From an uncultured Eubacteriales bacterium (GTDB lineage: Bacteria; Bacillota; Clostridia; Oscillospirales; Acutalibacteraceae), in the NCBI GenBank assembly GCA_900321595.1, contig ONWP01000113.1:1-5619 (forward strand): DNA of 5,619 bases. The letters are read 5' to 3'. The notes below the pieces were generated by a model. It did no database searches. It saw only the letters and a list, made by a program, of their open reading frames with translations, and had not been told where the DNA came from. Below are positions 1 to 4,789 of this stretch, in pieces (position 1 is the first letter of the stretch; each line of letters opens with the position of its first letter). The translations under genes were made by a program, and so were the position numbers.

Positions 1-51
1 ATCTCTCAGGAGGACTATGACGCGAAAAAGAAACAGGTTTTAGACTTGTGA
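1..51 (+). CDS. C-terminal end of a SHOCT-domain-like protein (partial, 5' end outside window)
   Basis: Frame 1 is open from the first base and ends at TGA 49-51, giving the tail ISQEDYDAKKKQVLDL. The pattern I-[ST]-x-E-[ED]-[FY]-x-x-K-K-x-x-[IVL]-L-x-[LI] at a protein C-terminus is typical of the SHOCT (short C-terminal) domain, a roughly 30-residue helical module found at the ends of many unrelated bacterial proteins. The rest of the gene is off the window, so its main function cannot be told. The terminator at 96-119 lies 45 bases after the stop and probably ends this transcription unit. The SHOCT assignment rests on 16 residues only. Confidence 0.6.
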   Translation: MSQEDYDAKKKQVLDL

Positions 52-95
52 TGATCCCGGGGATCCGGAAAACGTCCCGCCAGACAAAAACTTTC

Positions 96-119
96 AGCCG
101 ACCCGCGGGTCGGCTTTTT
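96..119 (+). terminator. Intrinsic terminator of the upstream SHOCT-tail gene
   Basis: A perfect dyad AGCCGACC-CGCG-GGTCGGCT (96-115) gives an 8-bp GC-rich stem with a CGCG loop, followed by TTTTT at 115-119. It separates the upstream gene from the repeat-bearing promoter that starts directly after it. Confidence 0.9.
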
Positions 120-125
120 CATTTC

Positions 126-185
126 GCAATCTTGTTTCCATTATGATAACATATTGCAATTTTGTTTCCATTATGATAACATATA
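126..185 (+). repeat. Two tandem 30-bp repeats in the promoter of the membrane-protein gene
   Basis: 126-155 and 156-185 are identical except for two positions (C131/T161 and T155/A185). Each unit starts GCAAT and ends ATGATAACATAT or a variant. The nonamer TGATAACAT lies at 144-152 and 174-182, and a third time at 209-217, overlapping the ATG at 216. The pair is flanked by an 8-bp inverted repeat, TTCGCAAT (123-130) and ATTGCGAA (186-193). The second unit runs into the -10 box, so binding of a protein to the repeats would act directly on transcription. Slippage duplication without function remains possible. Confidence 0.85.
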
Positions 186-187
186 AT
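159..187 (+). promoter_or_regulatory. Promoter of the six-helix membrane-protein gene
   Basis: A consensus -10 TATAAT lies at 182-187, created by the junction after the second 30-bp repeat. No good -35 sits 17 bp upstream: positions 159-164 read ATTTTG, and the nearest TTGTTT (162-167) is only 14 bp away. Transcription would begin near 194, leaving a leader of about 22 bases with AAGGAG at 201-206. A perfect -10 with a poor -35 preceded by repeats suggests dependence on an activator; that is inference. Confidence 0.6.
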
Positions 188-215
188 TGCGAATTGAAAA
201 AAGGAGCGTGATAAC

Positions 216-863
216 ATGTTGTTCGGCGACCATTCCGCGGAAGCGATCGCTGCGGCGGAGGCCGCGAAAAACGCGGTCCGCAGCACAGCCAACTTCAACT
301 GGACCTTCATCGCCCTGCTCGCACTCGTCATCGTGGGCGTCTGGATCCCGCAGTGGAAAAAGAAAAACTACAACGCCATGGCGGCTGCCGCCGCGCTGTA
401 CGGCGTGCACTGGCTCTATGAGATCGCCAACGCGGTCATCTGTCACTTCAAGGGCTACGCCCTGTGGCACGTCTCGCCCGAGAGCACCAGCTTCATCCTG
501 CTGGTCGGCGTGTCGTGGGAGCTGTCGATGATGTTCTCGATCGCGGGCTTCATGAGCGTGGGGCTTCTGCCCGAGGACAAAAATAAGAAGATCCTCGGGA
601 TCAACAACCGCGTGCTCTTCGCGATCGGCAGCGCGCTGTTCTTCTCGGTCTTCGAGATCTTCCTCGCGTCGACGCCCGCGTTCATCTGGGTCTACAAGTG
701 GTGGGGCGCGCTGCCCGTCTTCGTCACGACCTACATCCCGTTCTTCCTGGCGGCAAACCTGACCTACGACGCGCCGCGCAAGACGCAGAAGAAGTTCCTC
801 GCCATCCTGTGGGGGCTTGTCGCGATCCTGCTGGCAGTGCTGATCCCGCTCGGGATCATCTGA
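216..863 (+). CDS. Six-helix integral membrane protein of unknown family
   Basis: This 215-residue protein is not recognised. ATG 216 is preceded by AAGGAG (201-206) at 9 bases, which fixes the start. Hydrophobic segments fall at about residues 29-47, 56-78, 91-117, 132-151, 163-182 and 194-214. The positively charged loops WKKKN (47-51), EDKNKK (120-125) and PRKTQKK (187-193) all fall on one side, so by the positive-inside rule both ends would face outwards. There is an N-terminal Ala/Glu-rich amphipathic stretch (7-22) and no cleavable signal peptide. Polar residues sit inside predicted helices: H65 and E69 in helix 2, E102 in helix 3, E147 in helix 4. They could form a proton, metal or ligand site, but no known motif is matched. 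The gene lies 63 bases upstream of a lipoprotein gene with no terminator between, so the two may be co-transcribed. Confidence 0.85.
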   Translation: MLFGDHSAEAIAAAEAAKNAVRSTANFNWTFIALLALVIVGVWIPQWKKKNYNAMAAAAALYGVHWLYEIANAVICHFKGYALWHVSPESTSFILLVGVSWELSMMFSIAGFMSVGLLPEDKNKKILGINNRVLFAIGSALFFSVFEIFLASTPAFIWVYKWWGALPVFVTTYIPFFLAANLTYDAPRKTQKKFLAILWGLVAILLAVLIPLGII

Positions 864-926
864 GGCGCAGCCTTCCCCGGCCCGCGCCCGAAAACAACGC
901 ATCTTGAATACCGAAAGGAGTCATTT

Positions 927-1706
927 ATGAAAAAAACAATCGCCATCCTCCTCGCCGTACTGATGACCTGCTCCCTGCTCGCGTTCGCGGGCTGCGGCAG
1001 CAAGCCCGCCGGAGGCGAGAAGACCTCCAAACCCGACACCGCGACGACCGCTCCGGGCGACAAGCCCTCAGAGGCGGCCGACACGACCTCCGCCCAGCTC
1101 ATCGCCGATGAGGTCGCGTCGCCCCTGCAGGAATGGGTCGACGGTGACGTGACCTACAACTACTGCACGATGAATACCCCCGACGGGACCATGGGCTACT
1201 TCCTGATCACGAGCGAAAAAGACGAGGAGATCGGGATCGAGCTCAAGTTGACGCCGAAGGACGCCTCCGGCGCTGTCGTCGGCGACGACGACCTCACATT
1301 CACGATCTCCACGATCGCGCCCGGCACGACAAAGATGACAGCGTACCCGCTCGCCGAGAACCGGCACATCGACGTCGCGTCCATTGATCTCGAGCCGACG
1401 TACAAGAAAGCGTTCGGACATGACGCTGAACCCTTCCTGTCCGTGGAGGAGCTTGACAACGAGTCCGGTGAGAAGGGCGTAACCCTGGCCGTCACAAACA
1501 ACGGCGAAAAAGCCGTCGGCGCCTACATCTCCGTGGCGTTCTTTAACGAAAACATGGAGCTGATCGGCGTCAGAGGTGAATACACATACGGCGATACCGA
1601 CAGCGCCACCATCGAGCCCGGCGAAACCCGCCAACCCGTTATGATCAGCTTCGATCGGGACTATGCCGGTTACGAGTACTATATCTCCGCTGAATACTTC
1701 GGCTGA
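927..1706 (+). CDS. Secreted lipoprotein with beta-sandwich-like domains, function unknown
   Basis: This 259-residue protein starts at ATG 927, with AAAGGAG at 913-919. A Lys-Lys N-terminus, a hydrophobic core and the lipobox A-F-A-G-C give lipid attachment at C23 on the outer face of the membrane. A low-complexity Gly/Lys/Thr/Pro/Asp linker (about 24-57) serves as a tether. Residues 60-165 form an acidic, probably beta-rich region. Residues 179-259 look like an Ig/FxLYD-type module: a V-T-N-N-G turn, alternating strands A-Y-I-S-V-A-F-F, N-E-N-M-E-L-I-G, then I-E-P-G-E-T before the last strands. Such modules are common in Clostridia surface lipoproteins and are structural or ligand binding; no catalytic residues are evident. 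It may be co-transcribed with the membrane protein upstream, which would suggest a shared envelope role. It is closed by the terminator at 1725-1752. Confidence 0.85.
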   Translation: MKKTIAILLAVLMTCSLLAFAGCGSKPAGGEKTSKPDTATTAPGDKPSEAADTTSAQLIADEVASPLQEWVDGDVTYNYCTMNTPDGTMGYFLITSEKDEEIGIELKLTPKDASGAVVGDDDLTFTISTIAPGTTKMTAYPLAENRHIDVASIDLEPTYKKAFGHDAEPFLSVEELDNESGEKGVTLAVTNNGEKAVGAYISVAFFNENMELIGVRGEYTYGDTDSATIEPGETRQPVMISFDRDYAGYEYYISAEYFG

Positions 1707-1724
1707 GAATCCGTCAATCCGCTG

Positions 1725-1752
1725 CGCGGCTCCCCACGGGGCCGCGTCTTTT
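1725..1752 (+). terminator. Intrinsic terminator after the lipoprotein gene
   Basis: CGCGGC (1725-1730) pairs with GCCGCG (1741-1746). CCC/GGG extends the stem past a bulged T, with a short CAC loop, and TCTTTT follows at 1747-1752. It lies 19 bases after the lipoprotein stop and just before the metal-locus promoter. Confidence 0.8.
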
Positions 1753-1772
1753 CGTCCCGATTGATTTTTCGC

Positions 1773-1801
1773 TTGACTTTTCGAGTCGTCTGCGCTATAC
1801 T
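1773..1801 (+). promoter_or_regulatory. Sigma-A-type promoter of the zinc-binding lipoprotein locus
   Basis: TTGACT (1773-1778) and TATACT (1796-1801) are separated by exactly 17 bp, each one mismatch from consensus. Transcription would start near 1808, inside the palindrome at 1803-1823. It drives the small Cys motif protein and the znuA-type gene. Confidence 0.88.
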
Positions 1802-1802
1802 G

Positions 1803-1823
1803 ATTTGCGAATGATTCGCAAAT
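1803..1823 (+). promoter_or_regulatory. Fur-family (probable Zur) operator overlapping the transcription start
   Basis: A perfect 10-1-10 palindrome has arms ATTTGCGAAT and ATTCGCAAAT around G1813. Its core fits the 7-1-7 architecture of Gram-positive Fur-family boxes (TGCGAAT-n-ATTCGCA), sharing the central AAT-n-ATT with the Bacillus Zur, Fur and PerR boxes. It begins one base after the -10 box and covers the predicted start site, the classic place for repression. The downstream ZnuA-type binding protein makes Zur the most likely member. The specific regulator is inferred, and no regulator gene is in the window. Confidence 0.75.
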
Positions 1824-1847
1824 TTTACCAAAAGGGGGAAACGGACC

Positions 1848-2135
1848 GTGACGCGACGCAGACGCACCGCAGCGCTGATCCTTGCCGCGCTGGTCCTGCT
1901 GTCGGCAGGGCTCTTCGCGCTCGTCCCGCTGCTCGAGGCCGGCCATGACTGCGCGGACGCGGACTGCCCGGTCTGCGCGATGTTGCGCGCCGTCCGGCAG
2001 ACGATCCCTCTGCTGCTTTGCGCGTGTGCCGCCGGTGCGCGATCGGTCATCTCCTCGCGCATCCGCCGGGACGACGGGTGCGACGGAGCTCCGGCAGCCT
2101 CCCCCGTCATGCTGCGCGACCGTTTGCTGAATTAA
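1848..2135 (+). CDS. Small membrane protein with H-x-C-x4-C-x2-C motif, linked to the zinc-binding lipoprotein
   Basis: This 95-residue product starts at GTG 1848, preceded by AAAGGGGG (1831-1838) at 9 bases. A basic N-terminus (R3-R6) leads into one clear membrane helix (about 8-29). Directly after it comes H33-x-C35-x4-C40-P-V-C43, probably on the outer face. A second hydrophobic stretch (52-64) contains C58 and C60, and the tail is basic (R65-R73). Four His/Cys residues in this spacing are suited to binding zinc or another soft metal. The gene is the first of a two-gene unit under the Zur-like operator, 48 bases ahead of the metal-binding lipoprotein, so a role in metal capture, sensing or handover is likely. 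I recall similar short D-C-P-V-C-type proteins near zinc transport genes in Clostridia, but the function is not known. A signal-peptide reading (cleavage near residue 31) is the alternative topology. Confidence 0.75.
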   Translation: MTRRRRTAALILAALVLLSAGLFALVPLLEAGHDCADADCPVCAMLRAVRQTIPLLLCACAAGARSVISSRIRRDDGCDGAPAASPVMLRDRLLN

Positions 2136-2183
2136 CGCGATCCTCCCGTCACGACATCAACATTGAAAACGGAGGTTTTGATC

Positions 2184-3182
2184 ATGAAAAACAAACGAAT
2201 CGCGCTGTTCACGGCGATCATACTGATCCTGACGATGCTTTTGGCCGGCTGCGGCGGCAGTCAGAAGAAAGAGCCGGCGTCCGGCGAAAGCGGCGCGGCG
2301 GCAGACAAGAAATTACAGATCGTCGCAACCATCTTCCCCGTCTACGACTGGGCCAGAGCCGTCGCCGGAGACCGGGCGGAGCTGACGCTCCTGCAGGACA
2401 ACGGCGCGGACCTGCACAACTACCAGCCGACCGCGGACGACATCGTCAAGCTCTCGCAGGCGGACGTGTTCATCCACGTCGGCGGGACGTCTGACCAATG
2501 GGTGGAAAAGACGCTCGCCAGCGCCGACAACGCGAAGCTCATCACCGTCGACCTGATGGACAGTCTGGCTGACCGCGTGAAGACCGAAGAGGTCAAGGAC
2601 GGCATGGAAGCCGAGGAAGCGGAAGAAGCGGAGGAAGAAGTCGAATACGACGAGCACATCTGGCTGAGCCTCAAAAACGCGGCGACGCTGGTCGAGCGCA
2701 TCGCGCAGGCCTGCGCCGAGGCCGATCCCGCCGGGAAGGAGACCTACGAACGGAACGCGGAGGCGTATATCGACGAGCTGACCGCGCTCGATACCGAGTA
2801 CGCGGACGCCGTCAGCGCCGCGCCAGTCAAAACGCTTGTTTTCGGCGACCGGTTCCCGTTCCGATACCTGGTGGATGACTACGGTCTGGATTACTACGCG
2901 GCGTTCGTCGGCTGCTCCACGGAGTCCGAGGCGAAGATCGAGACGCGCATCTTCCTTGCGAATAAGATCGATGAGCTTGGGCTCAAGCACATCATGCAGA
3001 TCGAGACGGCGCGCGGCGACCTGGCGGAGGAGATCCGCAAGGCCACGAAGACCGGCGACCAGACGATCCTGACGCTCAACTCCATGCAGAGCATCGGCAG
3101 CGATCAGGTCAGGGACGGCGCGACCTATCTGGGCTTCATGCGCGACAATCTGGACGTCCTGAAGGAGGCGCTGGGCAACTGA
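2184..3182 (+). CDS. znuA: Zinc/manganese ABC transporter substrate-binding lipoprotein (ZnuA/AdcA type)
   Basis: This 332-residue lipoprotein captures Zn2+ (or Mn2+) outside the cell for an ABC importer of the cluster A-I (SBP_bac_9) family. The start is ATG 2184, with GGAGG at 2171-2175, 8 bases upstream; an in-frame TTG at 2163 lies before that site and is rejected. The lipobox L-L-A-G-C gives lipidation at C23. Family landmarks follow: the first strand IVATIFPVYDW (46-56), DLHNYQPT (76-83) with ligand H78, a metal-loop position filled by a Glu-rich stretch (135-157, 14 acidic of 23), then DEHIWLSLKNA (156-166) with ligand H158. GDRFPFRYLVDDYGL (221-235) has D222 where classical ZnuA proteins have the third His, as in a common Clostridia branch. 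C-terminal marks are LNSMQSI (298-304) and GATYLGFM (312-319). It is the second gene under the Zur-like operator. The usual permease and ATPase genes do not follow. Confidence 0.93.
   Translation: MKNKRIALFTAIILILTMLLAGCGGSQKKEPASGESGAAADKKLQIVATIFPVYDWARAVAGDRAELTLLQDNGADLHNYQPTADDIVKLSQADVFIHVGGTSDQWVEKTLASADNAKLITVDLMDSLADRVKTEEVKDGMEAEEAEEAEEEVEYDEHIWLSLKNAATLVERIAQACAEADPAGKETYERNAEAYIDELTALDTEYADAVSAAPVKTLVFGDRFPFRYLVDDYGLDYYAAFVGCSTESEAKIETRIFLANKIDELGLKHIMQIETARGDLAEEIRKATKTGDQTILTLNSMQSIGSDQVRDGATYLGFMRDNLDVLKEALGN
2610..2639 (+). repeat. In-frame 9-bp repeat coding the Glu-rich loop of the zinc-binding lipoprotein
   Basis: Three imperfect 9-mers, GCCGAGGAA, GCGGAAGAA and GCGGAGGAA (2610-2636), plus a further GAA, encode A-E-E three times and one E (residues 143-152). 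The unit keeps frame, so copy-number change would alter loop length without breaking the protein. The loop sits where zinc-binding relatives carry a His/Asp/Glu-rich loop. Confidence 0.7.
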
Positions 3183-3184
3183 AA

Positions 3185-3250
3185 CGATGCGCATGCCAGA
3201 TCAACGACGCGCCGGCCTGCCGCCAGCTGCTCAACGCGTCGGTCTACTGA
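3185..3250 (+). pseudogene. Coding-like scrap after the zinc-binding lipoprotein gene, possible gene remnant
   Basis: One frame reads R-C-A-C-Q-I-N-D-A-P-A-C-R-Q-L-L-N-A-S-V-Y and stops at TGA 3248-3250. Of its 21 codons, 19 end in G or C, as in the neighbouring genes, yet it has no start codon or ribosome binding site, and it lies in a different frame from the lipoprotein gene. It could be the 3' end of a lost downstream gene; the family is not recognised. It may also be chance, since the stretch is short. Confidence 0.25.
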
Positions 3251-3312
3251 AAAAAAAACGGCGCAAAAAAGTAAAAAAAGGGATTGCATTTTGTTCTTTC
3301 CTGTGGTATTAT
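3250..3312 (+). promoter_or_regulatory. Promoter of rpmE with upstream A-tracts
   Basis: TTGCAT (3284-3289) and TATTAT (3307-3312) are 17 bp apart, with TG at 3304-3305 making an extended -10. Upstream lie three A-tracts at 3250-3258, 3265-3270 and 3273-3279, resembling an UP element or intrinsic bend, as expected for a ribosomal protein gene. No Zur-type palindrome overlaps it. Confidence 0.85.
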
Positions 3313-3349
3313 ACATAAGCTATGACTATGTGTGAAAGAGGTGAATAAG

Positions 3350-3550
3350 ATGAAAGAGGGTATTCATCCTGATTATAAGCAGACCACCGTGCGGTGCGCC
3401 TGCGGCGCCGTCTATGAGACCGGCTCCACGAAGAAGGACCTGCGCGTGGATATCTGCGCGAAATGCCACCCCTTCTTCACGGGAAAGCAGAAGCTCGTGG
3501 ATACGGGCGGACGTGTCGACCGTTTCAAGAAGCGTTACGGCATGCAGTAA
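3350..3550 (+). CDS. rpmE: 50S ribosomal protein L31, zinc-ribbon (C+) form
   Basis: The 66-residue product matches the usual L31 length. Landmarks are the N-terminus MKEGIHPDYK, the pair C16-x-C18, then D-I-C36-x-x-C39-H-P-F-F-T-G, and the end GRVDRFKKRYG. The four cysteines form the zinc site of the C+ type. It binds the large subunit near the central protuberance, at the bridge to the small subunit. The start is ATG 3350, preceded by AGAGGTG (3337-3343); an in-frame GTG at 3332 would add six residues not found in the family and would place the ribosome site inside the gene. It is a single-gene unit with its own promoter and terminator. C+ L31 is a known reserve of zinc that can be replaced under zinc limitation, notable next to a zinc-uptake gene. 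Confidence 0.97.
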   Translation: MKEGIHPDYKQTTVRCACGAVYETGSTKKDLRVDICAKCHPFFTGKQKLVDTGGRVDRFKKRYGMQ

Positions 3551-3565
3551 GCATCAAGAAAACCG

Positions 3566-3598
3566 GCGGTGCGCCTACGCGTGCCGCTTTTTCTTTTT
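3566..3598 (+). terminator. Intrinsic terminator of rpmE
   Basis: GCGGTGCGC (3566-3574) pairs with GCGTGCCGC (3579-3587) over nine base pairs including two G-U pairs. The loop is CTAC, and a T-rich tail TTTTTCTTTTT runs 3588-3598. It lies 15 bases after the rpmE stop. Confidence 0.9.
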
Positions 3599-3603
3599 GA
3601 CGG

Positions 3604-3632
3604 TTGCGGGAAGCCACGGTCTGTGGTATAAT
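3604..3632 (+). promoter_or_regulatory. Promoter of the GH130 phosphorylase gene
   Basis: TTGCGG (3604-3609) and a consensus TATAAT (3627-3632) are 17 bp apart, with TG at 3624-3625 giving an extended -10. Transcription would start near 3639. The -35 begins only six bases after the rpmE terminator tail. No operator palindrome was seen around it. Confidence 0.85.
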
Positions 3633-3662
3633 CGTGAAAAACAAATAAAGGAGCGTTTTTCC

Positions 3663-4613
3663 ATGGCAAAGATCCTCGGCAAAGGGCTGCCGAATATCCC
3701 GTGGCAGGACAAGCCCGCCGGATACCGCTACCCCGTCTGGCGTTTTGACGCGAACCCCGTCATCACCCGGGACGACCTGTACTTCTCCAACAGCATCTTT
3801 AATTCAGCGGTCGTGCCGTGGAAGGGCGGCTTCGCCGGCGTCTTCCGCGCCGACACGCGCACCCGCGACCACACGATCGTCACCGGCTTCAGCGACGACG
3901 GGATCAAATGGCGTCTGGATGAGACTATCATCTTCCGGGGCTATGATCCGCGGCTGTGCGAGATCGACGGAAAGTATTACCTGACCTGGGTCAATCTGAC
4001 GCCGCAGGGCACCACGATCGGCGTGGCGTACACCGAGGACTTCGCGCGCTGGACGCAGTGCGAGGACGCCTGCTACCCCGTCGCGCGCAACGGCGTGCTG
4101 TTCCCGCGTAAGGTGGGCGGGCTGTACCAGCTGCTGATCCGTCCCTGCGACCGGGGCCATACGCCCTACGGAGACATCTTCATCCAGCAGAGCCCGGATC
4201 TGACCTACTGGGGCAAATACCGCTTCGTCATGAAGCCCGAAAAGAACTGGGAGATGACGAAGGTCGGCGCGGGCCCCACCCCCATCGAGACCGACGAGGG
4301 ATGGCTGCTCTTCTACCACGGCGTGCTCACCAGCTGCAACGGCTTCACCTACGCCATGGGCGCGGCGCTCCTCGACCGGGACGAGCCGTGGAAGGTCCTG
4401 CACCGGGCGGACAGCTTCCTGCTGGCGCCGCACGAGCTGTACGAGCTGGTCGGCGACGTGCCGAACGTGGTCTTCCCCTGCGCGGCGCTCACCGACGCGG
4501 ATACCGGCCGCATCGCGATCTATTACGGCGGCGCGGACACCGTCGTGGCGCTTGCCTTCACAACCGTGGACGAGACGATCGACTATATCAAGGCGCACGA
4601 CCTGATCGGGTGA
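3663..4613 (+). CDS. Beta-1,4-mannooligosaccharide phosphorylase (glycoside hydrolase family 130, GH130_2 type)
   Basis: This 316-residue, cytoplasmic, five-bladed beta-propeller enzyme has no signal peptide. GH130_2 enzymes use phosphate to release mannose 1-phosphate from the non-reducing end of beta-1,4-mannooligosaccharides. The start is ATG 3663, with AAGGAG at 3648-3653. The N-terminus LGKGLPNIPWQDKPAG, SNSIFNSAVVP (42-52) and GVFRAD (59-64) closely follow R. albus RaMP2. D95 in GYDPRLCEI is the expected catalytic acid. R142-N-G-V-L-F-P-R-K, R160, H166 in GHTPYGD and K200-V-G-A-G-P correspond, as I recall, to the phosphate/substrate-binding positions. W214-L-L-F-Y-H-G-V and C-N-G-F-T-Y are further family marks. 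The segment just before D95 is shorter than in RaMP2. The gene stands alone from its own promoter; no mannanase, epimerase or sugar transporter is in the window. A mannosyl-glucose or mannoside specificity cannot be excluded. Confidence 0.93.
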   Translation: MAKILGKGLPNIPWQDKPAGYRYPVWRFDANPVITRDDLYFSNSIFNSAVVPWKGGFAGVFRADTRTRDHTIVTGFSDDGIKWRLDETIIFRGYDPRLCEIDGKYYLTWVNLTPQGTTIGVAYTEDFARWTQCEDACYPVARNGVLFPRKVGGLYQLLIRPCDRGHTPYGDIFIQQSPDLTYWGKYRFVMKPEKNWEMTKVGAGPTPIETDEGWLLFYHGVLTSCNGFTYAMGAALLDRDEPWKVLHRADSFLLAPHELYELVGDVPNVVFPCAALTDADTGRIAIYYGGADTVVALAFTTVDETIDYIKAHDLIG

Positions 4614-4654
4614 GCAGAAGAACGCGTTCACATTTTTCGCAAAACGTTTGTTAA

Positions 4655-4789
4655 ATTTACGTAAATCTTATCTGATTTACATAAATCTGAGCGAAATTTA
4701 AGTAAATATTTCAAATTCACGCAAATTCTTTCGCAAATTGCGTGAATTTGTTTTGATTTTACGTAAATCACTCTTGATTTTACGTAAAT
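4655..4789 (+). repeat. Array of seven phased palindromes near ATTTACGTAAAT
   Basis: Seven 12-bp sites lie at 4655-4666, 4675-4686, 4696-4707, 4715-4726, 4736-4747, 4757-4768 and 4778-4789. The first matches ATTTACGTAAAT exactly; the others differ at one, one, two, three, one and one positions. Centre-to-centre steps are 20, 21, 19, 21, 21 and 21 bp, so all sites face the same side of the helix. Weaker look-alikes occur at about 4633-4644 and 4800-4811. The stretch 4651-4800 is about 26% GC by hand count. It fills the gap before the AlbA_2 gene, and site 7 lies in that gene's promoter spacer. A cooperative operator is the simplest reading; replication iterons or a centromere-like array are alternatives. 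Confidence 0.88.
4712..4754 (+). terminator. Possible terminator hairpin for the GH130 gene, formed by array sites 4 and 5
   Basis: CAAATTCACGCAA (4712-4724) and TTGCGTGAATTTG (4738-4750) are perfect 13-bp inverted arms around a 13-base loop, followed by TTTT and, after G-A, another TTTT (4751-4760). It is the only convincing hairpin after the GH130 stop, about 100 bases downstream. The stem has only five G-C pairs, so its strength is uncertain and it may instead serve as DNA-binding sites. Confidence 0.4.

Noticed and set aside
171..902. Long minus-strand open frame opposite the six-helix membrane protein
   Set aside because: It is very rich in Arg/Asp/Glu, typical of the antisense of a GC-rich gene, and lies opposite a well-supported plus-strand gene with a ribosome binding site.
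1068..1946. Long minus-strand open frame opposite the lipoprotein and metal-locus promoter
   Set aside because: It runs across a terminator, a promoter and a palindrome on the other strand and has no recognisable motif; it is a mirror frame.
2163..2183. Upstream TTG start for the zinc-binding lipoprotein
   Set aside because: The GGAGG site at 2171-2175 lies inside this extension and is well placed for ATG 2184, which gives a normal lipoprotein signal peptide.
2313..3194. Minus-strand open frame opposite the zinc-binding lipoprotein
   Set aside because: Arg/Asp/Val-rich composition without motifs; the plus strand has clear family motifs throughout.
3205..3241. Terminator after the zinc-binding lipoprotein from inverted repeat CGACGCG/CGCGTCG
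   Set aside because: Seven-bp arms are 23 bases apart and no T-run follows; the next bases are an A-tract.
3332..3349. Upstream GTG start for L31
   Set aside because: The family starts at the MK-x-GIHP motif, and the ribosome binding site lies between the GTG and the ATG at 3350.
3414..3662. N-terminal extension of the GH130 frame into rpmE
   Set aside because: It overlaps rpmE in another frame and crosses a terminator and promoter; ATG 3663 has its own AAGGAG site.
3804..4631. Minus-strand open frame opposite the GH130 gene
   Set aside because: Composition is that of an antisense frame; the plus-strand enzyme is unmistakable.
4620..4637. Terminator directly after the GH130 stop from GAACGCGTTC followed by TTTTT
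   Set aside because: The palindrome leaves only a three-bp stem once a loop is allowed, too weak for an intrinsic terminator.
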